The notes beneath the pieces are model-generated. The model ran no database searches. It was not told the origin of the DNA and saw nothing but the letters and a program-made list of their open reading frames with translations. Made by a program: the position numbers and the translations under genes. Of a stretch of DNA of 64,000 nucleotides, positions 51,430 to 63,144 are shown piece by piece (position 1 is the first letter of the stretch; every line of letters starts with the position of its first letter). The stretch spans positions 33,448,611-33,512,610 of the forward strand of contig NC_068366.1 in the NCBI RefSeq assembly GCF_020536995.1, given 5' to 3'. This DNA comes from Dreissena polymorpha. Lineage: Eukaryota; Mollusca; Bivalvia; Myida; Dreissenidae.

Positions 51430-53040
51430 CCGCCGTCAAGGAGTGTTTCGGCCCTTTATCCCATAAACACTCTAGTGGCAGTGGGCCCACAATGGTGATC
51501 AATCACTGTGTGTCGGTTGATGCTTCCAGCTCTTCGATCTCCTCTCGTTTAAGCCACAGCCAACTTGACGCCCTCTTAGCTGCTTGGCTCAGTCTCTGGA
51601 TAGCCCCCCTTCTGTCTCTGCCAGTAGCCCCAAGTGCTGTCATCACTCTGCACACTGACTGGGAACAGAAACCTCTTGCGCCGACTTCTACCGGGAACAG
51701 CAAAGTACGCCAGCCTCGTTGCTTACAGAGATCTAGGAGCTCTGAGTACTTAGCTTTCTTCCTTTCGTAAGCCTCTTAACACCTTGTCTCCCATGGTACT
51801 GTCAGCTCGATGACGATGAGCTTCTTCCCTGTCTCGGATCACAGTACGACATCTGGTCATAGGGTTGTCTGGACCACTTCTGGGAATACAAGTCTCTTCC
51901 CCAAATCCACCTCCATGTTCCAGCCAGTTGTGCCATCTAAGATTGGCGACCTGTGTGTCTTTTGTGTTTTACTGGTCTCACCCGTCTTCACGAAAGATAT
52001 GAGCTTATGAGAAGGGTGGTTCCCTCGTTCCTTCTTGTGATCTCTTTCCAGCCAGTCAGCCAGCTCTCTGAGTACTGAGTCGTGCCTCCATCGGTACCTC
52101 CCGTGTCAGTGCTGCAGAGCAGGATGACAGCACATGTTCTAGTGTGCCGATTCTGTCGCACAGACTGCATTTGGGATCCGTTGATGGGAGTCCCCATCGG
52201 CATAGGTTGGTTGGAGATGGTAGAAGGTCATAGACAGACCTGAGGAGGAACGAAAATCTCAGTGGTTCGTATTTCCAGATTTCTCCCCAGGTCAACTTCC
52301 TGTCTGTGGTGTTCCACGTGGTCCATGTTCCCTGCGCTCCCGTCTCAACTGCCCTATCCTGTCTTGCGCTCTCCTACTCTCTTCTGACATCTGACTGTAT
52401 CATTGCTCGCCTCTCCTTCTGGTCTGATCCGCCTCCACAATACGGTCTTGGTTGCGCCGATCCCCTGACGTCCAACGGCAGTCACTCTGACAATGTCTTT
52501 GTGCTTGAGTTCTCTCCCTGCCCGGCTCACAGACTGTCGCTGAACACTCTTTGCTAGAATGGGTTTCAATCACTGCTCCCCGAATACACTCATCCAGAGA
52601 ATCCCTAAGAGTCAGCACAAGTCTTTGCGATTTTGAACTCTTCTACCAGTGAAGATAGTGGAAGTTGCAGCTTGTTTGTCTTCCCGTAGAGTTCAATCCT
52701 TGTGAAATCCCGTAGAGTCCAATCCTTGTGAAACTTGGCGGTACTCCGAGCCACTTTCTGAGGTGCCTCACAGCTGGTAGTCCTCTCCAGGGCTTCCACT
52801 GTCGTAATAGCAACCTCGTACAGCATCAGAGGCCAGAGTAGTCTTGGGAGCAATGCATGCTGGTACAACCAGGCTTTAAACTTCCCTGGTAGTCCACAGT
52901 GATCAATCTTCTTGAGGCCATCTTCTACCTGTTGCTTGAGCTTCTTGGTGTTGTCTCGATCTAGTAGACTTGCGTCAAACCATTTCCCAAGGCACTTTAT
53001 TGAGCTTTTTACTTTGGATGAGATTTCCTCCTACTTTCTA
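51430..53040 (-). mobile_element. Decayed non-LTR retrotransposon, 3' part of reverse-transcriptase ORF
   Basis: Read 53040 to 51430. In order: KVKSSIKCLGKWFDASLLDR and LKKIDHCGLPGKFKAWLYQH, HALLPRLLWPLMLYEVAITT, IELYGKTNKLQLPLSSLVEE, then IWKYEPLRFSFLLRSVYDLL with a CSLCDRIGTLEHVLSSC zinc-knuckle, and finally FPVEVGARGFCSQSVCRVMT. These are landmarks of the region after the catalytic domain in a reverse-transcriptase family common in invertebrates. The catalytic YADD part and everything 5' are missing. The frame is broken many times by shifts and stops, so it is an old, 5'-truncated copy. It could alternatively be a recombined fragment. Confidence 0.75.
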
Positions 53041-53054
53041 ATGATGGTGTAATG

Positions 53055-53150
53055 TCGGGTGTCAGACTATTCACCCCTAAGACAATTTACCCCAAGAATT
53101 TGATTTCCTTGGACAATTCATCCCCCAAAGACAAATGACCCCCATATTTT
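53055..53150. repeat. AATTCACCCC-type transposon end fragment
   Basis: CTATTCACCCCTAAGACAAT, TTACCCCAAGAATTTG, GGACAATTCATCCCCCAAAG: spaced repeats of a CAATTCACCCC motif. Inverted relative (GGTGAATTGTC repeated four times) at 61084-61172. Confidence 0.55.
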
Positions 53151-53494
53151 TATATGATATTTTATTGCCATTTGCTTTTGTCATATTTGAAAATAAACTG
53201 TGAGCAGTTTTTTGGGGGTTATAGTTTTGACTTTGCAGCACAATTTTGACGTGAAAATAATAAAATGTAGTATGTTTACAAATGAAAGATGACATTGTGA
53301 TTTTTGTCAAATGCAATTCAACCAATGTATTTTTCTATAATATTTGTGCATTTGTTTTAAATAATATTATAAGATTACTATTTTATTATCAGTACTTTGT
53401 CAAATATTGAAGTTGATTAATTAATTTCATTGAATTCTTAGAATTTTACATTATCACACTTACTTATTTATTCATGTTAAATGGGATAATTAAT

Positions 53495-53820
53495 TTAATA
53501 CAAGAGCACCGCCTTGCGGGTGCAGACCGCTCATCAATTTTCTTTTTAAAGGTGAAGGGAACTATCTCAATACTTCAATCAAAAATGATGGATGGGTGGA
53601 GTGGAGAGGGGTGTATAGTGTGGGGGTGGGGTCATTTATTGCATTATCTTCCAAAAATAAGAAATAAAATTGCAAAAACAAAATAAAAATATAGGGGGGG
53701 GGGGTTCTTGGGTTGGATAGTTGCACGGTCTTTCAAAAATAAAATAATAAAAATAAATATTTTTTGTTTTTTAGCCATGTTTCCAAAACAAGAGGGCCAT
53801 GGTGGTCCTGTATCGCTCCA
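53495..53820 (+). repeat. R5 repeat fragment
   Basis: ACAAGAGCACCGCCTTGCGG, GTGCAGACCGCTCATC and AAAGGTGAAGGGA, then purine-rich GGAGTGGAGAGGGGTGTATA. Related to the head of 58645-59765. Confidence 0.65.
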
Positions 53821-53824
53821 CTGT

Positions 53825-55370
53825 TTTTTTATGCGAAAAAAGCGTGCAATACGCATGGGTTGAAATGTACTCAAGCATGTGAATTTCTCTTTCTATCCCT
53901 CATCCCACTGGGCGCTTAAAGTTGGAAGGTTGAGCATTTTTATATAAGGAAAACGTTACTACAGTGTTAACTAAACAGACTAAAAAATCCGGGAATTGTC
54001 GCACAGGTTCTTTGCTTATAACGTAGGTACATTTATCTCTCCAAAAAATATTGTCGTTCTTTCTATTTCACATATTTTAGATGCTGAAGATCAAATCTAC
54101 GCATGTTCTACAAGATAAATGAAAGTTCCTTCATTCAATCATGAATCTTTTTCCAAAATTCCAAAAAGTGTTTGTGGGTTTCAAAGTTTCTGTTACTTAT
54201 AAAGTTCATGACATATGCAAAATACCTAATGACGTAGATCACCTGAACTTTACCTCATTCTTGAGGCATTAGTGAGTGTAGCAGGATTGTTAACGTGGTG
54301 AAGAAATTGTTTATTGTAATAAAAAGATATTTGCCTGAGGAAACATAAAGTTACGAGTTTTTCAGGTTCATGAGGTGCCGTAAGGCAGTAGGAATGATAA
54401 CTTTGTAGAGGTTGTTTGTTAAACAAAGTAAATGTTTATGAGACAGAAAATTGAATTATTATTCATCAATATGTTGCGATCATGGCAACACTACTTGCAT
54501 ATGGCGTGAGGTTTAAAGAGATATCATGACAAACAATTAGCTTGACCTAACTTTCCTTTACTTTTTCCATCTGACATTGGTTAGCTGTCATGTTTGTTCT
54601 TGAAAAATACTAGGATTGCCATATATTGAAATAAGGTATCTGACCTATTCTCTGATAGGTTGCAAGTAATAGACTTAGCGGCAGTCAGTTATAAACAAGG
54701 GGATTGTTCACGGCATAGGTAAAATATACTTTTAATAGATACATCTTTTTTAAGTTGGGAGTCTTCTTACTTTTTTGCTACTGAATAGGAAAATCACTTA
54801 ATTTTATTGTAACAATTTGTTGTTAAGTTTATCTTGAAAAAATATTGTTTGCAATCTGTTTATAAATCATAAAATGATGTCATTCAATTTTTTTTTTGAT
54901 AAATAGGGCCTATAAAAAAAACAAGAATTTTGAGAATGTTTACATAAAAGAATAATTTGGTGAAAACAAACAAAACAATACAATTTTTTTTACAAAATGT
55001 TATATACAAACAAGGTTAATGGACTAAATATAAACAAACACACTTGAGTGTTCTTCTTGTGTTAATGATGTATTAGACTGAGTTAAATTAAAATATATAT
55101 AATTTGTTTACCTTTCAATATCTTGCATTTCACATCTTTAGTTCAATGCTATTTCAATTAACTTAACAGCGTGACAAACATAATAAAGCAATGATCCACT
55201 ATCATATAAATAAAATCATGTTTGTCTATTTCCATGTTCGAATTTTTTTCTAAATTGTTTTAGCGAGTAGACTGCATGCAAACAGAAACACTGGTTTCCG
55301 TGACACAAATTCACTGTGCACATTTCTGAACAAAATATGTGTCTTGTATTTGCATACGAAATACCAAACA
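53825..55370. other. Intergenic stretch, nothing recognised
   Basis: AT-rich single-copy-looking DNA between a repeat fragment and the 12-bp array. No ORF with family resemblance. Confidence 0.5.
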
Positions 55371-55379
55371 CATTTTATG

Positions 55380-57840
55380 AAACTGATTTTAATTGGTTGT
55401 ATGACTGTGCCTGTTTGACAGTCCTGTTTGAGTGCCTGTGTGACCGTGCATGTGTTACTATGGTTGTGTGACTGTGACTGTGGTTGCGTGCCTGTGTGAC
55501 CGCTGTTGTGTGACTGGTTGTGTGACTGTGCCTGTGTGACTGTGCCTGAGTGACCCTGGTTGTGTGACCATGGTTATGTAACCGTGACTGTGTGACAGTG
55601 GTTGTGGGACTGTGCCTGTGTGACCCTGGTTGTGTGACTGTGCCTGTGTGACCATACCTGTTTGACCATGTCTGTGCAACTGTGGTTGTTTGACCATGCC
55701 TGTATGACTGTGCCTGTTTGACCATGCCTGTGTGACCATGGTTGTATCATCGTGCCTGTGTGACAGTGACCGTGGTTGTGTGACCATTGCCTGTGTGGCT
55801 GTGCCTGTGTGACTGTTCCTCTGTTACCATGCCTGACTGACCAAGCCCAAGTGACCGGGGTTGTATGACCGTGCTTATGTGACTGTGCCTGTGTGGCTGT
55901 GGTTGTGGGACCGTGCCTGTGTGACCCTGGTTGTGTGACTGTGCCTGTGTGACCATACCTGTTTGACCATGACTGTGCAACTGTGGTTGTTTGACCATGC
56001 CTGTATGACCGTGCCTGTGTGACAGTGACCGTGGTTGTGTGACCATTGCCTGTGTGGCTGTGCCTGTGTGACTGTTTCTCTGTTACCATGCCTGACTGAC
56101 CAAGCCCAAGTGACCGTGGTTGTATGACCGTGCTTATGTGACTGTGCCTGTGTGGCTGTGGTCGTGGGACCGTGCCTGTGTGACCCTGGCTGTGTGACCA
56201 TACCTGTTTGACCATGTCTGTGCAACTGTGGTTGTTTGACCATGCCTGTATGACTGTGCCTGTTTGACCATGGTTGTATCATCGTGCCTGTGTGACCGTG
56301 CCTGTGTGACAGTGACCGTGGTTGTGTGACCATTGCCTGTGTGACTGTTCCTCTGTTACCATGCCTGACTGACCAAGCCCAAGTGACCGTGGTTGTATGA
56401 CCGTGCTTATGTGACTGTGCCTGTGTGGCTGTGGTTGTGGGACCGTGCCTGTGTGACCCTGGTTGTGTGACTGTGCCTGTGTGACCATACCTGTTTGACC
56501 ATGACTGTGCAACTGTGGTTGTTTGACCATGCCTGTATGACTGTGCCTGTTTGACCATGCTTGTGTGACCGTGCCTGTGTGGTTGTGCCTGTGCGACTGT
56601 GCCTGTGTTACCATGCCTGACTGACCAAGCCTGAGTGACCGTGACCGTGCATGTGTGACCGTGGTTGTGTGACCATGCCTATGTGGCTGTGGTTGTGTGA
56701 CTGTGCCTGAGTGACCATGGTTGTGTAACTGTGACTGTGTGACAGTGGTTGTGGGACTGTGCCTATGTGACCGTGCCTGAGTGACTATGGTTGTGTGACC
56801 GTTCCTGTGTGACAGTGACCGTGGTTGTGTGACCATGCCTGTGTGGCTGTGCCTGTGTGACTGTGTTACCATGCCTGACTGACCAAGCCTGAGTGACCGT
56901 GACCGTGCATGTGTGACCGTGGTTGTGTGACCATGCCTATGTGGCTGTGGTTGTGTGACCGTGACTGTGCGACCGTGGTTGTGGGACCGTGCCGGTGTGA
57001 ACATGGTTGTGTGACCGTTGTTGTGTGACTGTGCCTATGTGACCGTGTTTGTGGCACTGTGCCTGTGTGGCCATGGTTGTTTGACCGTGGTTGTGTGACT
57101 GTGCGACCGTGCCTGTGTGACCCTGGTTCTGTGACTGTGCCTGTGTGACTGTGGTTGTGTGACTGTGGTTGTGTGACCATGCCTAAGTGACCGTGCCTGA
57201 GTGACCATGGTTGTGTGACCATGCCTGTGTGTGACCATGCTTGTGTGGCTGTGGTTGTGTGACTGTGCCTGAGTGACCATGGTTGTGTAACTGTGACTGT
57301 GTGACAGTGGTTGTGGGACTGTGCCTATGTGACCGTGCCTGAGTGACTATGGTTGTGTGACCGTTCCTGTGTGACAGTGACCGTGGTTGTGTGACCATGC
57401 CTGTGTGGCTGTGCCTGTGTTACCATGCCTGACTGACCAAGCCTGAGTGACCATGACCGTGCATGTGTGACCTTGGTTGTGTGACCATGCCTATGTGACT
57501 GTGCCTGTGTGGCTGTGTAACCGTGACTGTGACCGTGGTTGTGGGACCATGCCTGTGTGACCATGGTTGTGTGACTGTGCCTGTGTGACAGTGCCTTTGT
57601 GACCCTGGTTATGGGACTGTGCCTGTGTGACTCTGGTTGTGTGACCCTGGTTGTGTGAATGTGCCTGTGTGACCGTGGTTGTGTGACTGTGTCTGTGTGA
57701 CCATACCTGTTTGACCTTGTCTGTGCAAACGTGGTTGTTTGACCATGCCTGTGTGACCGTGGTTGTTTGACCAAGCTTGTGTGACTGTGCCTGTGTGACC
57801 GTGGTTGTTTGACCATGCCTGTGTGACAGTGCTTGTAAGT
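55380..57840 (-). repeat. 12-bp-period minisatellite, 2.4 kb
   Basis: About 200 units of TGTGACCGTGGT / TGTGACCATGCC / TGTGACTGTGCC. Because the period is a multiple of three and stops are rare on the minus strand, several frames there stay open for long stretches (HNHGHTGTVTQA-type peptides). Higher-order blocks of 300-400 bp recur (for example around 55650, 55950, 56200, 56450). There is no start context or splice signal to support a real protein. Confidence 0.95.
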
Positions 57841-57845
57841 GAATG

Positions 57846-57925
57846 TGTGTGCTCTACCAACTGAGCAGTAAAGCTTCTACAGACCAGTGCTCTACCAACT
57901 GAGCTAATGAGGCTTCTGTAGAGTG
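57846..57925 (-). repeat. tRNA-like A-box modules, twofold
   Basis: On the minus strand TTAGCTCAGTTGGTAGAGCA and TGCTCAGTTGGTAGAGCACA occur 40-50 bp apart. They are perfect tRNA A-box/D-arm sequences but have no B box at proper spacing, so these are SINE or tRNA fragments. Confidence 0.75.
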
Positions 57926-57989
57926 TTGTTCGAAACATTTATTTATCTTTAACATTTTATCATAGGAATATACAATTTTAAAAATATGT

Positions 57990-58076
57990 TGAGAACAGTA
58001 TTTGAACCCATACCTGAAATTTCCTAAGCCTCTCAAGTTTACTGCACTTACCACTGTGCTGTAGAGGCTTCTGCAG
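57990..58076 (-). repeat. tRNA-like SINE head
   Basis: Minus strand: TACAGCACAGTGGTAAGTGC, then about 35 nt, then GGGTTCAAATACTGTTCTC, an A box and B box at tRNA-like spacing. The flanks (GCTTCTGCAG then CATTTATTTATC) repeat those of the previous module. Confidence 0.6.
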
Positions 58077-58211
58077 TTAGCTGCTCAAAACATTTATTTA
58101 TCCTTACAAAACAATGTAACAGTAAACAATCACAAGGCTAATTTCTGAATGTATATCTTATTCAATATTATGGTAATTCCATAATCCCAATTTAATCTCC
58201 TTACAACCACC

Positions 58212-58275
58212 AATAACTGTGGTGCAGTGGATAGAGTAGTGGTTAACAAAACTGATAGGCACGAGTTCATATGTA
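58212..58275 (+). repeat. tRNA-like SINE head, degenerate
   Basis: GGTGCAGTGGATAGAGTAGT then GAGTTCATATGTAG: A-box-like and weak B-box-like sequences at tRNA spacing. 58276-58640 shows nothing recognised. Confidence 0.5.
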
Positions 58276-58644
58276 GATTGAATGAACTTTAACTTTTCAT
58301 AATTTTTTAATGAAGTTTTTTTACAAATTTTCCGTCTTCATTTTAATAAGGGTGGGACCAGTGTTTGGTAGGTGAATCATTTCTTATTTGATATTCAATG
58401 CCTAATTACTCCTCCAGCCTCTGGTAGATATGTATAGTAATGTCAAATAAGCGCTTCATACACACCTGATTGGTGTATACTGTTTGGGCTGTCCAGTTTG
58501 AATGCTGGATTTTACTTTCTACACCCTATATAAACGTGATACATAAATTACTATATTTGAGTGTTAAACACTATGTTTTGTGTTCATGAACCTCTTTTTA
58601 AATGATGTGTAAATTGTTTGTGTTTATTTATGCCATAAAATAGT

Positions 58645-59765
58645 TTATGTTGCAGACCGCTCATCTATTTTTTTTTTTAAAGGTGAAGGGATTGTCAATT
58701 TAAATCACAAAGGAGGGAGAGGTGGAGTGAAGAGGGGTGTATAGTGGTCAAAAAAAAAAAAATTGGGGGTGGGGTGGGGAGGGTATAGTGTGAGGGTGTG
58801 GTGGTCATTTGTGAGATGATCTTAAAAAAAAAAGGGGGGGGGGGCACGGAGGCTGGTTTGGGTGGAGTCTATTGTGGTATGTCAGGTAAGAGTAGTTTTG
58901 TCAAAGTATCAATCAAATCTAATCATAAATAAAGAAGTAATGGCAATTTAAGCAAAATTTAATGCCAGGTACAGTAACCTCATGATAGCATGTAAGTATT
59001 TGAAGTTTGAAAGCAATAGCCTTGATACTTTAGAAGTTAAGTGGATCGAAACACAAAATTTAACCATATATTCAAAGTTACTAAGTCAAAAAAGGGCCAT
59101 AATTCCGTAAAAATGACAACCAGAGTTATGCAACTTGTCCTTTTTACTGTACCTTTATGATAGTTTGCGAGTGTTCCAAGTATGAAAGCAATATCTATGA
59201 TACTTTAGGGGTAAAGTTGACCAAAACACAAAACTTAACCAAATTTTCAATTTTCTAAGTACATGTATAAAGGGCCCATAATTCCGTCCAAATGCCAGTC
59301 AGAGTTACATAACTTTGCCTGCACAGTACCCTAATGATAGTTAATAAGTGTTGCAAGTATGAAAGCAATAGCTTTGATACTGTAGGAATAAAGTGAACCT
59401 AAACACAAAACTTAACCAAATTTTCAATTTCTAAGTACAAAAAGGGCACAGAATTCTGTCAAAATGCCAGTCAGAGTTACATAACTTTGCCTGCACAGTC
59501 CCCTTATGATAGTTAGTAAGTGCTGCAAGTATGAAAGCAATAGCACATAATTCTGTCAAAATGCACGCCAGAGTTATCTAACTCTGCCTGCCAAGTCACC
59601 TCATGATAGTAAGTAATGATAGTAAGTAAGTGTACCAAGTTTGAATGCAATAGCATTGATACTTTCTCAGAAAAGCAGACCTAAACGCAAAACTTAACCG
59701 GACGCCGACGCCAAGGTGATGACAATAGCTCATAATTTAAAAAAAATAAAATAGATGAGCTAAAA
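58645..59765 (+). repeat. R5 dispersed repeat with internal tandem units
   Basis: Head GTTGCAGACCGCTCATCTA; then purine-rich GGGGTGGGGAGGGTATAGTG. It then has about five units of 130-170 bp with TATGAAAGCAATAGCTTTGA, CACAAAACTTAACCAAATTT and CAGAGTTACATAACTTTGCC. End: GACGCCGACGCCAAGGTGAT, AAATAGATGAGCTAAAAATG. Confidence 0.8.
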
Positions 59766-60060
59766 ATGGTTTGAGAAGAAAAACCTAAATTGAAGAACGG
59801 AAATTTAATCTGGTTAAGAGCGTGCCATTAATGGGTCAAAGTGTCAAGACAGATAAACAAAGACTTCAGTTGCACACAATTGAAAAGAACTTCAAAACCT
59901 AACCATCATCAATTTTAAATTTCAAAAACACAATTAATGAACCTCTTTATGGTCAATTATAATTATTTGAATTAAATGACTTCAAAGACATCTTTTGAGA
60001 AAATTAAGCTTCAGACGATAAACTCTCTATTTTGTATTAATTCCAAGTGAAAGACAACTA

Positions 60061-60370
60061 ACAAGAGCACCGCATAACGAGTGCCACTCTCGGCTACGGG
60101 TGCAGTTTTTAATAAATGAAAGCTTGTCAGATTATTTTTTTTTAGAGGTCACAGTGACCTTGACCTTTGACCTAGTGACCCCAAAATGGGTGTGGCGTGT
60201 AGAACTCATCAAGGTGCATCTACATATGAAGTTTCAAAGCTGTAGGTGGAAGCACTTTGATTTTAGAGCCAATGTTAAGGTTTTAGCACGATGCGGACGG
60301 CCGACAACACGACGAGCTGTCTATGACAATACCTCGGGTTTCGGGTTTTCTCCGAAAACGCCGAGCTAAA
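60061..60370 (+). repeat. R3 dispersed repeat
   Basis: CAAGAGCACCGCATAACGAG, CGGCTACGGGTGCAGTTTTT, AGGTCACAGTGACCTTGACC, GAACTCATCAAGGTGCATCT, ending TTTTCTCCGAAAACGCCGAG. Plus-strand relative of 40605-40895. Confidence 0.8.
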
Positions 60371-60430
60371 AATCAAGAATGATAATAACAAACATGTTAT
60401 GGAATAATAGTAATCTATATATAATTAAAC

Positions 60431-61082
60431 AAGAGATGTGTTTGTCAGAAACACAATGCCCCCTATTGCGCCGCTTTGAAGCCATAAATTTAGTTTAAAC
60501 CTATTTATTTAAGCTCTATTGCATCGAAAGCCTTAGGCTTATATAAACGCTCTTGAGTCCGTTTCCTGGGCCTAGAACCAGTACTTGGTGTCTTTGGTGG
60601 AGATCTAAAGAACGCTCCCACGGTGGGGATCGAACCCGTGACCTCCCGGTCAATAGGCGGACACCATATCCATTACAAGGAGAGTCATAAATTTTACCTT
60701 TGACCTTGAAGGATGACCTTGACCTTGAACTTTCACCACTCAAAATGTGCAGCTCCATGAAATACACATGCATGTCAAATATCAAGTTGCTATCTTCAAT
60801 ATTCAAAAAGTTATGACCAAACTTTAATGAAGAAGTTTTAGGAAAGAAAAAACAATGATATTTAACCTTTGACCTTGCAGGATGAACTTGACTTTTCACC
60901 ACTCAAAATGTGCAGCTCCGTGAGATACACATGCATGCCAAATATGAAGTGGCTATCTTCAATATTGCGAAAGTTATCAAACTTTAACCAAGGTTAAAGT
61001 TTTGGGACATACACATATTTACAATGAATGAATGACAGACAGGCCAAAAACAATATACCCCTGATCTTTCGATCCGGGGGCA
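60431..61082 (-). repeat. R1 repeat interrupted by a SINE
   Basis: AAGAGATGTGTTTGTCAGAA to CCCCTGATCTTTCGATCCGG, GGGCATA, with two units containing CACTCAAAATGTGCAGCTCC. The SINE at 60487-60675 is inserted after CATAAATTT. Confidence 0.8.
60487..60675 (-). mobile_element. tRNA-derived SINE with target-site duplication
   Basis: Minus strand: GGATATGGTGTCCGCCTATT (A box) and GGTCACGGGTTCGATCCCCA (B box), body GGTTCTAGGCCCAGGAAACG, tail TTTCGATGCAATAGAGC then AAATAAATAGG. Flanked by CATAAATTT on both sides (60483 and about 60687), a plausible target-site duplication. Older relative at 31358-31500. Confidence 0.85.
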
Positions 61083-61083
61083 T

Positions 61084-61172
61084 ACAAATATCTGGAGGTG
61101 AATTGTCCAGGTAGCAGTGGTGAATTGTCTCCTGGGGGTGAATTGTCTTGGTGGTGAATTGTCTCGATCCCG
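61084..61172. repeat. GGTGAATTGTC repeats (transposon end fragment)
   Basis: GGTGAATTGTC occurs four times in 90 bp. Inverted relative of 53055-53150. Confidence 0.6.
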
Positions 61173-61315
61173 TAACGTCTACAAGGGACTGGTTTGTCGT
61201 TTGTGAAAGATCGTTTATTTCCGGATTTTTTGGGGAGATAAACCCGGTTTTGTGTTTCCATATCCAGTTATTTTATTAATCATTATCCACAGATATTTGA
61301 AAACTTTTTTTTGGT

Positions 61316-61460
61316 ACAGTTATACTGTACACCAGATAATTACACGGGTACTTGAATTTTTTTTTTGTTCTTATATATATATAAATATATTTATATAAGA
61401 ACCAACAATTTTTTTCAAGTACCTGTGTCATTACATGTATCTGGCGTACAGTATAACTGT
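61316..61460. mobile_element. Near-perfect fold-back MITE, 145 bp
   Basis: Left ACAGTTATACTGTACACCAG, GGGTACTTGAA, TTGTTCTTATATATA; right TATAAGAACCAACAATTTTT, TTCAAGTACCTG, GGCGTACAGTATAACTGT. The arms pair for about 65 nt around a TATA-rich centre. The outermost 15 bases are themselves nearly palindromic. Confidence 0.9.
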
Positions 61461-61702
61461 CATTAGCTATGAATCGTGTTTATTTAATTAAATATGTGTA
61501 TCTTGATTTTACCCATATTTTGGGACTTAACAAATCTCTACATTTTCCACAGTTAATGAGTTATTGTACATAAATGGCAATTAGAGCATGTTTTTCTAAA
61601 GAATCTTTAAGGTAGAAGGCAATGTATCACTTTTACTGACATTTCCAAAGTTTGCATTCGGAGGCGTTTTAATTTGAGGAAGCCTCGTCATTTTCTAATC
61701 AT

Positions 61703-61940
61703 ATCTATTCATGTGTCATTGTGTGCAGTGTGGTCCCAGATTGGCCTGTTAAGTCCACAGACTAATCAACGACAATCATTATCTGCCTAGACTGGATTTC
61801 CGTTAAGAAAAGACTGACACATAATATTTCCATATAAGTGGATAGTTTCATCCTGAATCGCCTGAGTAGAGAGCACAGGCTAATCTGAGACCATACTTTT
61901 AGCACATGCATAAAGCCCGGTTTTCCAGTACCAGGCTCAT
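61703..61940. repeat. Fold-back MITE F1
   Basis: GTGCAGTGTGGTCCCAGATT to CCGGTTTTCCAGTACCAGGC; abuts the TTAA MITE that follows. Confidence 0.75.
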
Positions 61941-61942
61941 AT

Positions 61943-62154
61943 TTAACCCTTTGCATGCTGGGAAATTTGTCGTCTGCTAAAATGTCGTCTGCTGAATTTC
62001 TAAAATTAGTATTTTCTTTGATTTTTTTCAAAGAATACTATCAGAATAGCAAACAGTTTAGATCCAGATGAGACACACGTTCTGTGGCATCTCATCTGGA
62101 TCCAAACTGTTTGCAAAGGCCTTCAAAATTCGGTTCCCGCACTGAAAGAGTTAA
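61943..62154. repeat. TTAA-flanked MITE, family A
   Basis: TTAACCCTTTGCATGCTGGG to CGCACTGAAAGAGTTAA; inverted relative of 22711-22923. Palindrome around GATCCAGATGAGAC / ATCTCATCTGGATC. 62160-62960 after it shows nothing recognised. Confidence 0.9.
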
Positions 62155-62964
62155 TAGACAAAGGAAAGTATTTCCTCTGTTTCAAGGCGAATTTGCTGAA
62201 AAATATATAAGTATATGTGAAGATTCTAGCTATTAAAAACAACTCAATAAATATCCCACTTTTATTATAAAATGAGAATAGAAAATGAAAAGTTAAGTCA
62301 CTCAAGCACACAAAGATATAAATACTTTGATCAACAAGCTTAAAACATGATCATGACAATGTAATGGGCAGCACACGTCACACACAAGCTGTATGCATTG
62401 TTGCAAATGAGTCGGTCACATCCATTGCGAAATACATGAACACATTTGTTTAAAAAGCTCACTTTGATAGCACTGACCATGAGGAATTCCAGACCAATGT
62501 TGGCAGGTACCTGATACCATCAGCCACGAACATGGTTAACACATCAGGTACAATGCAGTATTAAGAATCATAACATGTTAACATCATAATAAATTTTGAC
62601 ACTTTCAAATAAATTTTGTCACATTTACTGGGCATTGTATTTTAAACTTTTAAATGAACATTGATGTTTTATCATTGATCTTTTTTTAAATGTTCAACCT
62701 TCCAAAAGTTAAACAAAAACCAATAGCCAAAGTATAGAGGCTATCAACACTAATAGTTTTTTATGTCGCAATTCATAAAACATCGAAACAAAAATTAACA
62801 CGAGTGCATTTTTTTGTTAAATAAAAATCATGTAATATTTTGATGCAATAAGTTCTCCACACCAAATTAGTTTCTTAAATCTGGAATTGCATTCTCATAA
62901 AATCTTTTTCTAACATTCAAAATTTCAAAATAAGTCAATATCCTAATCTAACAAGTTCCACGCG

Positions 62965-63137
62965 CTAATGGTCCCGATGGTCTGGCTCGCGTTGCCGTGG
63001 CGCTGCCTTAACGATGTCATCAACACGGAGAATCATCTCAGCGGCCTCGGAGGCACTGATGAGCACCTGTCTCTTCACCTGGAACGACTCTGTGATCCCC
63101 AGCTTCTCCATGTCCCCGATCTCTCCAAGCTCCATGT
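62965..63137 (-). CDS. CCT2: CCT2 (T-complex protein 1 subunit beta), last coding exon
   Basis: CCT2 is one of eight subunits of the cytosolic TRiC/CCT chaperonin ring that folds actin, tubulin and WD proteins with ATP. The exon (acceptor CGTTGCAG, two bases completing a split codon, 56 codons, stop TAG at 62967-62965) reads [20 protein letters not shown] then [20 protein letters not shown] and [12 protein letters not shown]. This is almost the vertebrate CCT2 C terminus ([40 protein letters not shown]). The remaining exons lie right of the window. Confidence 0.95.
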
Positions 63138-63144
63138 CTGCAAC

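Noticed and set aside
51399-52557. Plus-strand frames opposite the reverse-transcriptase remnant
   Set aside because: Antisense shadows; the family landmarks are all on the minus strand.
55375-57222. Long minus-strand His/Thr/Gln-rich frames as a protein gene
   Set aside because: Several overlapping frames are open at once, which is what a 12-bp repeat gives; kept only as a repeat.
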